Below are positions 8,136 to 17,823 of a stretch of DNA of 64,000 nt, piece by piece. This stretch comes from Secundilactobacillus silagei JCM 19001 (GTDB lineage: Bacteria > Bacillota > Bacilli > Lactobacillales > Lactobacillaceae). The notes below the pieces were generated by a model. The model did no database searches, had not been told where the DNA came from, and saw nothing but the letters and a program-made list of their open reading frames with translations. Each line of letters starts with the position of its first letter. Within the stretch, counting starts at the first letter, position 1. The position numbers and the translations under genes were made by a program. The stretch lies in the NCBI RefSeq assembly GCF_002217945.1, contig NZ_BCMG01000008.1:62001-126000 (forward strand), written 5' to 3'.

Positions 8136-9554
8136 ATGGAACAGCAAGCTTCAATAACCGCTTCTCAACCACGTGTCAGCGTTAAACACCCAGCATTAGC
8201 CATGACCAGTATGCTGATCGGTGCCTTTGTTGGCATGTTTAGTGAAACGTCTTTAAACATCGCCTTACCCAGTTTGATGGCTAATTTAGGCATCACCACC
8301 GCAACTGTCCAATGGCTAGTAACCGGCTACATGTTAGTGATCGGGGTCGTCTTACCGTTAAATAGTTTGATTACCAAGTGGTTTACCACGCGGCAGGTCG
8401 TTATTTTTGGACTGTTAGATTTTCTAGTCGGTGCCGTGATTGCAGCCTTAGCACCAAATTTCCCGGTATTATTGTTCGGTCGGATGATTCAAGGCATTGC
8501 CACCGGTTTGATCCTGCCGTTAATGTTTACGGTTGCCATGCAGGTCTTCTCACCAGCTAAAATTGGGGCCGCAATGGGGGCCTGCGCCATGGTCATCATG
8601 TTCGCACCAGCTATCGGACCAACTCTGACTGGCCTGATCTTAGCCAAGCTTTCTTGGCACTGGATCTTTTGGGCATTTGTCCCCTTCTTAGTGATCGCCT
8701 TGATTTTTGCCCTGACATCCCTGGAAAACGTGGGTCAGCTCAGTAAACCTAAAATTGATGTTCTATCCATTTTAACGAGTGTGGTAGGCTTTGCCAGCAT
8801 CGTCACAGCCGTTAGCTTCGCCAGTTCACACGGCTGGGGATCACCCCTGGTTTTAGGCCTATTGCTGTTCGGTATCATCGTTTTAGCCGTTTATGCTTAT
8901 CGTCAGGTTCATATTGAAACACCTATCTTAAATCTGAAAATTTTCGCCAATCCGGCTTTTCGGGCTGGCGCCTTGATGGTGATGCTGGACTTTGGCATCA
9001 TCCTTTCTGCCATGTATATTTTACCGATGTATATGCAAAAAGGATTATTACTACCCGTTGCCATGACGGGGATCATCATGCTGCCAGGCGGTATCGTCAA
9101 CGCCTTGGTTTCCGCGGTTTCCGGTCGTTTATTTGATAACTTCGGCGCTAAGTGGTTAACTCGGTTAGGTTTTCTCATTGCCATTATTGGGAGTGTCATG
9201 CTACTCACGACCGGTACGCATACTGCTGTGATGTTTGTTATTGCCGCTCACGTCATCTTAATGATCGGCTGTCCATTAGCGATGTCTCCGGCACAAACAC
9301 ACGCGCTCAATGCGTTAGCTGGGCCTACCTCTGGCGATGGCAGCACCATCATGAATACCATGCAGCAAATTGTCGGCGCCATTTCCACCGCTTTAGCCAC
9401 CAGCCTCTTAGGTATCGGCCAAGCAGCCAGTCATTTAGGCGCTCAGGGTGCCTTTACGGCCGGGGTCCACGTTGCTATCTACTTACCACTTATCTTAGCT
9501 GTCATCGCGTTAATCATTGCGTTTACGACGCGTTCTTTTAAGACAGCTCATTAA
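8136..9554 (+). CDS. DHA2-family (EmrB/QacA-type, 14-TM) MFS multidrug exporter
   Basis: A 472-aa protein with about fourteen membrane segments. The DHA2 motifs NIALPSLMANLG-x-x-x-x-x-QWLVTGYML and the antiporter motif C region MFAPAIGPTLTGLI are present. It likely pumps out hydrophobic drugs or cell-derived compounds using the proton gradient. GAGGAA precedes the ATG by about 9 nt. It sits on the plus strand, opposite to the surrounding rpsR-gdpP block, and shares the bidirectional terminator at 9573-9621 with the LPXTG gene that converges on it. Confidence 0.9.
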   Translation: MEQQASITASQPRVSVKHPALAMTSMLIGAFVGMFSETSLNIALPSLMANLGITTATVQWLVTGYMLVIGVVLPLNSLITKWFTTRQVVIFGLLDFLVGAVIAALAPNFPVLLFGRMIQGIATGLILPLMFTVAMQVFSPAKIGAAMGACAMVIMFAPAIGPTLTGLILAKLSWHWIFWAFVPFLVIALIFALTSLENVGQLSKPKIDVLSILTSVVGFASIVTAVSFASSHGWGSPLVLGLLLFGIIVLAVYAYRQVHIETPILNLKIFANPAFRAGALMVMLDFGIILSAMYILPMYMQKGLLLPVAMTGIIMLPGGIVNALVSAVSGRLFDNFGAKWLTRLGFLIAIIGSVMLLTTGTHTAVMFVIAAHVILMIGCPLAMSPAQTHALNALAGPTSGDGSTIMNTMQQIVGAISTALATSLLGIGQAASHLGAQGAFTAGVHVAIYLPLILAVIALIIAFTTRSFKTAH

Positions 9555-9572
9555 TTAAATGAATCGTTCAGC

Positions 9573-9621
9573 AAAAAGACGTTTTCGTTGGTCAAAATGA
9601 CCCTGCGAAAACGTCTTTTTT
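9573..9621. terminator. Bidirectional intrinsic terminator
   Basis: Perfect 15-bp arms at 9573-9587 and 9606-9620 (AAAAAGACGTTTTCG and its complement) with A/T tracts on both sides. It serves the DHA2 exporter and the converging LPXTG gene. Confidence 0.85.
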
Positions 9622-9640
9622 AATTTCTTAGTGTCCTTGA

Positions 9641-12600
9641 TTAATCTTGTCCGTGTTTGCGCCGTGCAAACCCAAACCAACCGAGAATGCTCAATAGTAA
9701 AGCACCAATGAACGTTGGTTTGACTGAAGAATCTTCATTGGTTTGTGGTAATGCCGCTGTAGCCGTCTTTTTAGGCTGCTTAGTCATCATTGTTTGTTGA
9801 TAAGCTTCGTGACTTGGTGTTGCAGCAGTTGCCGCTGAGCTGGTTGTTGCTTGTTGCTCAACTGATCCAGCTTGCTCACCCGTTTGAGAGGTTGTATGGC
9901 TCTTTTCAGTTGTTCCCTGCTGCTCAGTATCACTCTGACTCGTAGTTTCTTGATTCGTAGTTGCAGGATTTGTCTGCGGCTGTTTTGCAGCATCACCGTG
10001 ACCTCTATGACCTAGTGCCGTTGTGTCATCCGAGGTACCAGGTGTCGTTATATCCGTAGTATGATGTCTAACTGGTTTAGGTAAATTAGTCACTGATGGC
10101 ACTCCCGTAGTATCACTAGGATGTGCAGGTCGAGTAACAGGTGGCAGCGTCCCTGTATTAGGATCAGACTGTGTGGGCGTGTTAGGCGTAACCGGTGGCT
10201 CCACCGTACCTGTATTGTTATCAGGCTTTGTAGTTGTGTCGGGATTTGTCGGTGGTACTCCTGCACTGTGATCAGATTGTGGAATTCCTGGTTGGGTAAC
10301 ATAAAAAATCAATTCATTTGTTCCATAATTGCCAGAACCATTTGAACTAAAACGAAAAATAATATTATGAGCTAATATCTGACCATTATGATTCATTAAA
10401 GTATCTGTTGCGGCATCATAAGACCATACAGAATCGGTAAATGTTAATTTATCTCCTAAGTTAAAACCAGTAGTATTACCAGCTCTCAACGTTTGCTCAA
10501 TCGCTGATTTAACATTCCGAATTTGGTTATCCTTTACATCTTTTATATCTATTGGTACGTAAATGATAGCTTGCTGACCACTTAAATATTGGTCTGAAAC
10601 CATTGACTTAGCACTTGTTATCTTACTGATATCGTTGCTATCAAAGGCATACAATCCAATATTAGGGATGTTTTGACCAAATACTAGTGCATTAATTTTA
10701 TTATTTGCAAAAGCGTTCATACCAATGCTAGTAACCGAATCGGGAATGTTAACAATACCACTAATATGGTTACGTGAATTTGACTTCGTAAGATTACGTG
10801 AAAAAGCATCAATACCAATTGTTTGAACCTTATTTCCTAAGATTAAGCCGCTCATATCATTATCTGCAAAAGCTCGGTCACCAATGCTAGTAACTGAATC
10901 GGGAATTTCGATAATCCCTTTAACCTGATTACCTGAAAAAGCATCAATGCCTATTATTTGGACACCTTTACCTAAGGTTAATTCACTAATATTATTGTTT
11001 GCAAAAGCCCTCGCATCAATTCTAGTAACTGAATCGGGGATAGTGACACTACCAATATGGTTAAGTGACTTTGGATTTTTAAGATCATGTGAAAAGGCAT
11101 CTTCACCAATTATTTTAATATTTTTGCCTAAAGTTAATTCACTAATGTCATCATCTGCAAAAGCTCTTATACCAATGCTGATAACTGAATCTGGAATAGT
11201 GACAAGGCCGCTGATTGGATTAACTGAAAAAGCATCTTTTCCAATTGTTTGAACGCCCTGACCAAGGTCGACTGTTTTAATTTGATTTTGCGTAAACGCT
11301 TTTTCGCCAATACGAGTTACTGTATCAGGAATTTTAACAGCCCCAATTTGGTTAACTGAAAAAGCATCTTCACCAATTATTTGAACTCCTTGGCCTAGAT
11401 CTACTGTACTAATGTTATTTCGCGTAAAAGCATCATTACCAATATAAGTGACTGTATTAGGAATAGTAACAGTGCTAATTCCTTTATCAGCAAAGGCAGA
11501 ATTACCAATTGCTGTCACAGATTTACCATTATAAGTACCTGGCACATTAAGGCTAGTTATTTGCCCATCATTACCAAGATACTTCTGCAAATCACCAGTA
11601 TAGCCCGTAACAGTATATGTTCCATTACTATTAAGGGCATAAGTATAGTCTGTTAATCGCGTACGTATCAGATTGCCATTCGAATCCAGATTTAGCGTCC
11701 AATAATTACCAGCTGCGTCTTTTTCAGCTACTTTAGTCGTAGCATCAAAGAAATTCTTACCAATCATATCAATATTCTGACCAAGTACTGCTGTACTAAT
11801 TTGGTTTTTCGCAAAAGCATTCATATCAATTGACTTCACACTATCAGGAATCGTGATAGCACCGCTGATCTGATTACCCGAAAAAGCATCCACTCCAATT
11901 GTTTCAACTTTTGAGTTTGAGTCTGAATCGCCAAATTGTAACCGTGTTATTTTATTGTTCGTAAAAGCCCGATCACTAATAGTAGTAACCGTATCTGGAA
12001 TGATGACTGTCCCACTAATTTGATTACCCGAAAAAGCATCCATTCCAATCGTTTCAACTTTTGAATTTGAAGCTGATGCCGAATCACCAAATGTTAATTG
12101 TTTAATTGTGATATTCGCAAAGGCACGATCACCAATAGTGGTAACTGAATCGGGAATATTGACTGTCTCAATGCTATTATTTGAATTTTTATCATTTGGA
12201 TTACGTGAAAAGGCATCATTGCCAATCGTTTGAACGCTCTTACCCAAGTTTAAAGCTGTAATATTATTATTCGCAAAAGCATCATGACCAATATTGATAA
12301 TTGAATCAGGAATGGTTACAGTACCACTAATATTCTTATGATTAAAAGCACCGGCCCCAATTTCTGTGACTAAACCACCATTATACTGACTAGGCAAGGT
12401 AATATTAGTTTGACTGCCACTGTATCCTTTAATAGTATAATTAGCGCCATTTTGGGTGAATTGATAATCCGTTATCGGTGTCTCTGGTGTTGATGTTTCG
12501 GGTGCTGGCGTCGCAGTCGGTGCCGGTGATGCTGCTGGTACAGTCGGCGTTGCTGTAGCGTCAGCTGGTTTTTGATCAGGTTGACTTACCGAACCATCTG

Positions 12601-12967
12601 TCGTTGGCTTTTCCGAATCGCTTGACTGATTGCCGGAATCAGTTGTATCACCATCTGGTTTGGACGAATTGGCACCGTTCGTTATCACTGAGTCTCCAGC
12701 TTGTGATTGATTAGAGTCCGTTTTTGTATCCGGATCAGTTGCTGGCTTTTCAGCTGATGTCGGAACAGCATTAACATCCGTGCTTTGAGTTATCGGTGTA
12801 GTTGCAGTTTCTGTTTGCGCACTAGCAACCGTCGTGGTGAGGGTAACGCCTGTTATTACTGTCATGGAAATAACGCCCATACGTAACCAACCTTTTTCTA
12901 TATTGCACTGGAAACGATGAGCCTGTCCAATAAGTGGATTATTCAATCCAGTAGTGTTGTTTTTCAT
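9641..12967 (-). CDS. LPXTG-anchored surface protein with BspA-type leucine-rich repeats (paralog 1)
   Basis: A 1108-aa sortase substrate. Residues about 1-51 form a long signal peptide with a C-N-x-x-K-x-W segment resembling the KxYKxGKxW export motif. A Ser/Thr/Pro/Ala-rich stalk follows (about 52-170). Then come two blocks of BspA/LRR_5 repeats (about 200-410 and 475-790) built on I-P-x-S-V-T-x-I-G-x-x-A-F-A-x-N-x-I. Each block is introduced by a T-D-Y-x-x-x-x-N-G-x-x-Y-T module. A globular segment (about 800-890), a T/P-rich wall spanner and LPQTN at 1073 follow, with a membrane helix and RRK tail. Adhesion or biofilm roles are known for the family; the ligand here is unknown. Confidence 0.92.
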   Translation of the reverse strand: MKNNTTGLNNPLIGQAHRFQCNIEKGWLRMGVISMTVITGVTLTTTVASAQTETATTPITQSTDVNAVPTSAEKPATDPDTKTDSNQSQAGDSVITNGANSSKPDGDTTDSGNQSSDSEKPTTDGSVSQPDQKPADATATPTVPAASPAPTATPAPETSTPETPITDYQFTQNGANYTIKGYSGSQTNITLPSQYNGGLVTEIGAGAFNHKNISGTVTIPDSIINIGHDAFANNNITALNLGKSVQTIGNDAFSRNPNDKNSNNSIETVNIPDSVTTIGDRAFANITIKQLTFGDSASASNSKVETIGMDAFSGNQISGTVIIPDTVTTISDRAFTNNKITRLQFGDSDSNSKVETIGVDAFSGNQISGAITIPDSVKSIDMNAFAKNQISTAVLGQNIDMIGKNFFDATTKVAEKDAAGNYWTLNLDSNGNLIRTRLTDYTYALNSNGTYTVTGYTGDLQKYLGNDGQITSLNVPGTYNGKSVTAIGNSAFADKGISTVTIPNTVTYIGNDAFTRNNISTVDLGQGVQIIGEDAFSVNQIGAVKIPDTVTRIGEKAFTQNQIKTVDLGQGVQTIGKDAFSVNPISGLVTIPDSVISIGIRAFADDDISELTLGKNIKIIGEDAFSHDLKNPKSLNHIGSVTIPDSVTRIDARAFANNNISELTLGKGVQIIGIDAFSGNQVKGIIEIPDSVTSIGDRAFADNDMSGLILGNKVQTIGIDAFSRNLTKSNSRNHISGIVNIPDSVTSIGMNAFANNKINALVFGQNIPNIGLYAFDSNDISKITSAKSMVSDQYLSGQQAIIYVPIDIKDVKDNQIRNVKSAIEQTLRAGNTTGFNLGDKLTFTDSVWSYDAATDTLMNHNGQILAHNIIFRFSSNGSGNYGTNELIFYVTQPGIPQSDHSAGVPPTNPDTTTKPDNNTGTVEPPVTPNTPTQSDPNTGTLPPVTRPAHPSDTTGVPSVTNLPKPVRHHTTDITTPGTSDDTTALGHRGHGDAAKQPQTNPATTNQETTSQSDTEQQGTTEKSHTTSQTGEQAGSVEQQATTSSAATAATPSHEAYQQTMMTKQPKKTATAALPQTNEDSSVKPTFIGALLLSILGWFGFARRKHGQD

Positions 12968-13030
12968 GTAATTGTATTTCTCCCCATTATTTACTTTTAT
13001 ATATAAGTGTTTGTTTTGAACAGATACCCA

Positions 13031-13045
13031 ATTACTATAGCACTC
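13031..13045 (-). promoter_or_regulatory. Promoter block shared by the two LPXTG paralogs (copy upstream of paralog 1)
   Basis: The plus-strand string ATTACTATAGCACT, read on the minus strand, gives a TGCTATAGT extended -10. An almost identical block, ATTACTATAACACT, is at 16738-16751 upstream of paralog 2. The -35 regions are weak. Co-regulation is inference. Confidence 0.45.
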
Positions 13046-13104
13046 TCGTACTCACTTAAAAAGGTCTCATGAAATTTGTTTTAAAAATTATTAGAGTAAT
13101 AATC

Positions 13105-13150
13105 AAAAACGCCTTCGCAAAGGCATTTTCAACCTTACGAAGACGTTTTT
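13105..13150 (-). terminator. Intrinsic terminator of LPXTG paralog 2
   Basis: Arms AAAAACGCCTTCG (13105-13117) and CGAAGACGTTTTT (13138-13150) pair with one mismatch, and the minus strand ends in T. It lies 20 nt after the stop of the 13171-16659 gene. Confidence 0.75.
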
Positions 13151-13170
13151 AATACTTTTAATCTGATTGT

Positions 13171-16100
13171 TTAATCTTTTTCATGCTTGCGACGTGCGAA
13201 ACCAAACCAGCCGAGAATACTCAACAGTAGACCGCCAATCAGCGTTGATTTAGCTGGCGCTGCTTCATTGGTTTGCGGCAATTTCGTTGTCGCTAAATTC
13301 ATCTGATGGTTAGTTGGGTCTACCTTTGTCGTTACCATTGTAGCGGCTTTTTCAGCTACTCGACCATTGCTAACAGTCTGATGAAGAATCGTCGGTGTAG
13401 CTTCTGAAGTTGGTTTAACTGAGGTTGATTTAACCGATGTAGCCTGCACCGTTTGCGTACCTTGAATATCCTTAACTACTTCAGGTACAGCGTGAGCTTC
13501 ATCCGTTTTACCCGTTTGAGGGCTAGCAGTTCCTTGATCAACCATGGTCCGAACGACCGGATCTGTTGCTCGTGGTGGCGTTGGAATAGCACTACCATTA
13601 TCGGTTGTTAAAGTCGGTTGCGCCGGCACTACATTGCCAGTATCCGTAGCTGTATTGGGTTGTGAATCACCAGATACTGGTGTTGGTACTGACGTATTTG
13701 AATCACCAGTAGTCGGTGTTCCAGAGCCACTGCCATTGTCAGAACCATTCGGTGTAGTTGTACCAGTATTACCAGGACCATTTGGTATAGGTGTACCTGT
13801 GCTATCAACAAGATTCATAACCAAATGGGTCGTGCCATAACTGCTGTCTCCTGATGAACTGAACCGGAACTCAATCGGGTTAGACGTGATGCTACCAGAA
13901 GGCGCGGTGAGCGTATCCGTTTGGGCATCATATAGCCATTGATGACCATCCCAATCAACAAAGGTTAATTGATCTGCCTTTGATAATTGAATGCCAACAG
14001 CTTGATCAATCAAAAAACGCACATTTTGAATCTGAGTTGACGTTGCCTGTGCCGTTATATTAACCCAAGCTTGTTGACCACCTAAATAATTAAGTGAGTC
14101 ATCCTTAGAATGATTGATAACTTTATTAATTTCGTTTTGAGCAAACGCAGCGTTAGCAATTGATTTGCCACTAAGGCCTTTACCCAACGTTAATGCACTA
14201 ATTTTATTATCAAAAAAGGCTGTTTGACCAATAGAAGTTACACTGTCAGGAATTGTCAACATCCCCGTAATTTGGTTATTTGCGAAGGCACTGGTACCAA
14301 TTGTTTGAAGATTACTATCCAATGTTAGCCCGGTAATGTAATTGTTGGCAAAAGCCTCATTACCTATATTTGTCACTGTTTCTGGAATCTTCAACTGGAC
14401 CAGTTTATTACCTACAAAAACATCATCATTAAGCTTTGTTATCTGATTACCTAAGTTAAATGTAGAAATTTGATTATTGGCAAAAGCATAGCTGCCAAGA
14501 TCCGTTACTGAATCCGGAATCGTGACGGTACTCAGGTTATTACCCGCGAAAGCTTTGGTACCGATTGTTAGAATATGACTGCCTAACTCTAAAGTATCAA
14601 TTTGATCATTAGTAAAGGCATCATCACCAATTCTAGTGACTGAAATAGGAATTGTAACTGTCCCGTTAATCGAATTATTTGAGAAAGCATCCGTCCCAAT
14701 AATTTGCGTATGATTACCTAGTGACAAGGTGGCTATTTGATTCCCCGTAAAGGCGCGGTCACCAATATTTGTCAGGCTATTGGGAAGCGTTAGTGAACTT
14801 ATGGCATCTGCTTCAAAAGCCGATGTCCCAATACCTGTTAGCTTGCTTGCCTGTCCAAAATGAACGGTCGTTAAAGTCTTATTGTTCTGAAATGCCCCAT
14901 CATTGATCAAGCCAACCTGATCTGGTAGCGTCAGCGTCGTCAATTGATTATTAGCAAATGTACCACTGCCAATCGTGTTGATGCCCGTTCCTAAATCAAG
15001 GTTACTAATCTGATTATGAGTAAATGTGTCGTTACCCGTAAACCAAGTCCCATTGCCAAAGACAACACCGGTAATTTGATTATTCGCAAAAGCATAATCA
15101 CCGATCTTCAAGACGGAATTCGGTATGGTAATAGTGCCGCTCAGATTATTATCCGCAAAGGCACTTACCCCGATCGTTGTCACATTGTTATTGAGTCCCA
15201 ACGCACTGATTTGATTGCCCGCAAACGCATTATCACCAATATTAGTAACTGCATTAGGGAGGTTAATACTGCTAATTTGATCACCTGCAAACGCACTCGT
15301 CCCAATACTACCTAATTGACTTTTATTTCCGAAATTGACCGTTTTTAATGTTTGGTTGTTTTGAAATGCTGAATCATCGATCTGTCCAATTTGATCCGGC
15401 AACGTTACCGTTGTTAATAGGTTATTTTCAAACGTGCCCTTACCGATCACTGTAACGCCCGTTCCTAAATCAAGCTGACTGATCTGATTATTCGCAAATG
15501 TACCATGGCCAGTAAACCACATGTGTGATCCTAGCGTCACACTAGTAATTTGATTATCCGCAAAAGCATCATCACCAAGTGACAAAACTGAATTAGGAAT
15601 TACAACTTTACCACTAATACCATTACCGGCAAACGCATCCTGGCCAATTGATGTCACGCCATTAGGGATTACGATCTCACCGCTAATATGATTACCAGCA
15701 AACGCATAGTCACCAATTTTGGTGATATTTTTGCCAAACGTGACTTGCGTTAAGACTGGTTGCGGATGAGCATGCTTTTTTTCATTATTAAAGGCATCAT
15801 CAGCAATCGCTGTTACTGCATCACCATTGTAGGTATCTGGTAAAGTGATCTTAGTTGAATATCCGCCTGCAGGTGTCACACCGCCAGCGAGATACTTTTG
15901 AAGATCACCCGTATACCCTGTAACGCTGTACGTTGAACCGTCGGCGTTTTTCGTGTAGCTATAATCCGTTAGCTGCGTGTAAGTATTAGCATCCGCTGGC
16001 TGACCATTTTTAGGATCTACAGCTGGCTGCTGCAGCCAATAATTACCCGTTGTATCCTTTACAACCAGATTATTCGCCGCTTGTTTAGACGCATTAGTCG

Positions 16101-16659
16101 CTGATTTATCAGTCGTTGCTTTAGTTATTGCGCCTGCTGTAGTTTTAACTATTGTTGTTTGATTATTGGTTGTTTGATTATTTAATGCATCAAAATCAAG
16201 TTTATGGCCATTAACGTCCATTGCTGGCTGCTGAGTTGATTTCGATTCAGTCTTTTGGGAACTGTCCTGACTTGATGAATCAGTCATTGCGGAATTTGTT
16301 GAGTCACTTGATTGACTAGCAGAAGAGCTGGAAGCGCTTTCATTATTAGAGGATACACTAATAGAGCTACTGCTATCAGCCTTAACACTGCTTGCTGATT
16401 GAGAAGAAGCCGTTGCTGCACCCTTTTGAGATGATGCATTAGCCGAGTTCGAGGCATCACTGGCTTTAAGTGTCTGAGTTGTTGAAGCCTCAGTGGTTGC
16501 TGTTGTTGCTTGGGCACTAGCAATCGTTGTGCTAACGGTAAAGCCCGTTACCAGCGTGATCGTGATAATGCCTAAGTGCATCCAGCATTTTCCCTTATTA
16601 CACCTAATTTGACGCGACTGCGCCATAACCGGATTATTTAATCGGTTGGTTATTTTCAT
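13171..16659 (-). CDS. LPXTG-anchored surface protein with BspA-type leucine-rich repeats (paralog 2)
   Basis: A 1162-aa paralog of the downstream gene. The signal region carries CNKGKCWMHLG, again KxGKxW-like. Residues about 60-145 are very rich in Ser/Ala/Asn. A single T-D-Y-S-Y module (about 230-260) is followed by about 22 BspA-type repeats (to about 870), then a globular segment that aligns with that of paralog 1, a G/T/P-rich wall region and LPQTN at 1127 with an RRK tail. The last 25 residues are nearly the same in the two proteins. An AAGGAGAG site precedes the ATG. The two genes are tandem duplicates, though each has its own promoter and terminator. Confidence 0.92.
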   Translation of the reverse strand: MKITNRLNNPVMAQSRQIRCNKGKCWMHLGIITITLVTGFTVSTTIASAQATTATTEASTTQTLKASDASNSANASSQKGAATASSQSASSVKADSSSSISVSSNNESASSSSASQSSDSTNSAMTDSSSQDSSQKTESKSTQQPAMDVNGHKLDFDALNNQTTNNQTTIVKTTAGAITKATTDKSATNASKQAANNLVVKDTTGNYWLQQPAVDPKNGQPADANTYTQLTDYSYTKNADGSTYSVTGYTGDLQKYLAGGVTPAGGYSTKITLPDTYNGDAVTAIADDAFNNEKKHAHPQPVLTQVTFGKNITKIGDYAFAGNHISGEIVIPNGVTSIGQDAFAGNGISGKVVIPNSVLSLGDDAFADNQITSVTLGSHMWFTGHGTFANNQISQLDLGTGVTVIGKGTFENNLLTTVTLPDQIGQIDDSAFQNNQTLKTVNFGNKSQLGSIGTSAFAGDQISSINLPNAVTNIGDNAFAGNQISALGLNNNVTTIGVSAFADNNLSGTITIPNSVLKIGDYAFANNQITGVVFGNGTWFTGNDTFTHNQISNLDLGTGINTIGSGTFANNQLTTLTLPDQVGLINDGAFQNNKTLTTVHFGQASKLTGIGTSAFEADAISSLTLPNSLTNIGDRAFTGNQIATLSLGNHTQIIGTDAFSNNSINGTVTIPISVTRIGDDAFTNDQIDTLELGSHILTIGTKAFAGNNLSTVTIPDSVTDLGSYAFANNQISTFNLGNQITKLNDDVFVGNKLVQLKIPETVTNIGNEAFANNYITGLTLDSNLQTIGTSAFANNQITGMLTIPDSVTSIGQTAFFDNKISALTLGKGLSGKSIANAAFAQNEINKVINHSKDDSLNYLGGQQAWVNITAQATSTQIQNVRFLIDQAVGIQLSKADQLTFVDWDGHQWLYDAQTDTLTAPSGSITSNPIEFRFSSSGDSSYGTTHLVMNLVDSTGTPIPNGPGNTGTTTPNGSDNGSGSGTPTTGDSNTSVPTPVSGDSQPNTATDTGNVVPAQPTLTTDNGSAIPTPPRATDPVVRTMVDQGTASPQTGKTDEAHAVPEVVKDIQGTQTVQATSVKSTSVKPTSEATPTILHQTVSNGRVAEKAATMVTTKVDPTNHQMNLATTKLPQTNEAAPAKSTLIGGLLLSILGWFGFARRKHEKD

Positions 16660-16679
16660 GTACTGATATCTCTCCTTAT

Positions 16680-16713
16680 ACTTGTGAATTTCCTCTACTT
16701 ATAGTTCACAAGT
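16680..16713 (-). promoter_or_regulatory. Inverted repeat in the 5' leader of LPXTG paralog 2
   Basis: ACTTGTGAA (16680-16688) and TTCACAAGT (16705-16713) are perfect 9-bp arms. They sit between the promoter block at 16738-16751 and the ribosome site, so they could be an operator or a leader hairpin. Paralog 1 has no equivalent. Confidence 0.4.
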
Positions 16714-16941
16714 AGCCATGCTTTTTAAGATTACGTGATTACTATAACACTATTCTTGTAGTTTGACCTATCAAGCAATTAATTAACCGCTTTAAATGGG
16801 CTAAATATGCCTAGACAGGCCACGAGAACACGGTTTTTATGAACCAAATTCAATCACAGTGCCCAATAAAAACTTAAAATAATTAATATAACAACTTTAA
16901 TTGATAAAAGTTTTTTCAATTTTAACCGGTTCTTAAAACAC

Positions 16942-16978
16942 AAAAAAACGTCAACCAGCAGTACTGGTCGACGCTTTT
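16942..16978 (-). terminator. Intrinsic terminator of the rpsF-ssb-rpsR operon
   Basis: On the minus strand a GC-containing stem (GCGTCGACCAG with CTGGTTGACGT, loop TACTG) ends in a run of T. It lies just after the rpsR stop codon. The rest of 16714-16941 is AT-rich with no gene. Confidence 0.8.
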
Positions 16979-16999
16979 CAATTCACTATACTAGATAGA

Positions 17000-17236
17000 C
17001 TAGTCAGCGACAACGAATGGCATTAAGCCCATGATCCGCGCACGCTTGATAGCAATCGTTAACTTACGTTGGTTCTTGGCACTAGTACCCGTCACCCGAC
17101 GTGGTAAGATCTTACCACGTTCTGAAACGAAACGTTCCAATAAGTTAGTATCTTTGTAGTCAATGTATTCGATATGGTTTGCGGCGATGAAGTCGACTTT
17201 ACGACGACGACGGCCACCTCTTCTTTGTTGAGCCAT
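17000..17236 (-). CDS. rpsR: Small-subunit ribosomal protein bS18
   Basis: A 78-aa basic protein with the S18 signatures [22 protein letters not shown] and the helix [11 protein letters not shown]. It forms a heterodimer with bS6 on the 30S platform. A GGAGGG site precedes the ATG. It is third in the rpsF-ssb-rpsR operon, the usual order in Firmicutes. Confidence 0.97.
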   Translation of the reverse strand: MAQQRRGGRRRRKVDFIAANHIEYIDYKDTNLLERFVSERGKILPRRVTGTSAKNQRKLTIAIKRARIMGLMPFVVAD

Positions 17237-17260
17237 GATTTTCCCTCCAATTCGATCCGC

Positions 17261-17788
17261 TTAGAACGGTAAATCATCATCGGAAATATCAATCGAATCG
17301 CCATTATTTGCAAATGGGTCAGCTTGGTTATTCCCGTTGTTTTGATTATTGTTAGCCGCTCCATTGGTTTTTGGATCACCAAACGGATTAGTGTTCTGAG
17401 GAGCATTGCCAGTGGGTGCATTATTGTTGCCACCGTTGTTCGAATTCCCTGCGTTATTATTATTCGCTGAACGCGGTTCTAATAAAGCAAAGTTTTCAAC
17501 GACAACTTCGGTAACGTAGACCCGTTGACCCTGTTGATTTTCGTAGTTTCTGGTTTGAATCCGGCCATCGATCCCGACTAACGCACCTTTATGGGTAAAG
17601 TTAGCAAAATTTTCAGCAGATTTCCGCCAAATAACACAGTTGATAAAATCAGCTTCACGTTCGTTGTTTTGATTGGTAAATTGCCGATCAACAGCTAACG
17701 TAAAGTTCCCAACTGCCGCCCCGCTTGGGGTATACCGCAAATCAACATCTCTTGTCAAGCGTCCGGTAAGCACTGCCCGGTTGATCAT
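17261..17788 (-). CDS. ssb: Single-stranded DNA-binding protein
   Basis: A 175-aa protein with an N-terminal OB fold (about 1-106; [20 protein letters not shown] and FTLAVDR) and a low-complexity Asn/Gly-rich linker (about 110-160). It ends in the acidic tip DDDLPF that binds replication and repair partners. It coats ssDNA during replication, recombination and repair. It lies between the two ribosomal protein genes whose products partner each other, a conserved arrangement. Confidence 0.97.
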   Translation of the reverse strand: MINRAVLTGRLTRDVDLRYTPSGAAVGNFTLAVDRQFTNQNNEREADFINCVIWRKSAENFANFTHKGALVGIDGRIQTRNYENQQGQRVYVTEVVVENFALLEPRSANNNNAGNSNNGGNNNAPTGNAPQNTNPFGDPKTNGAANNNQNNGNNQADPFANNGDSIDISDDDLPF

Positions 17789-17823
17789 ACGACCCGCTCC
17801 TCTCAGTCATTAAATGTCAAAAA

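Noticed and set aside
12968-13170. Gene in the gap between the LPXTG paralogs
   Set aside because: Only promoter-like and terminator sequences are present.
9641-16659. Tandem repeats as a CRISPR array or VNTR
   Set aside because: The periodicity is explained by BspA-type leucine-rich repeat codons in two intact genes.
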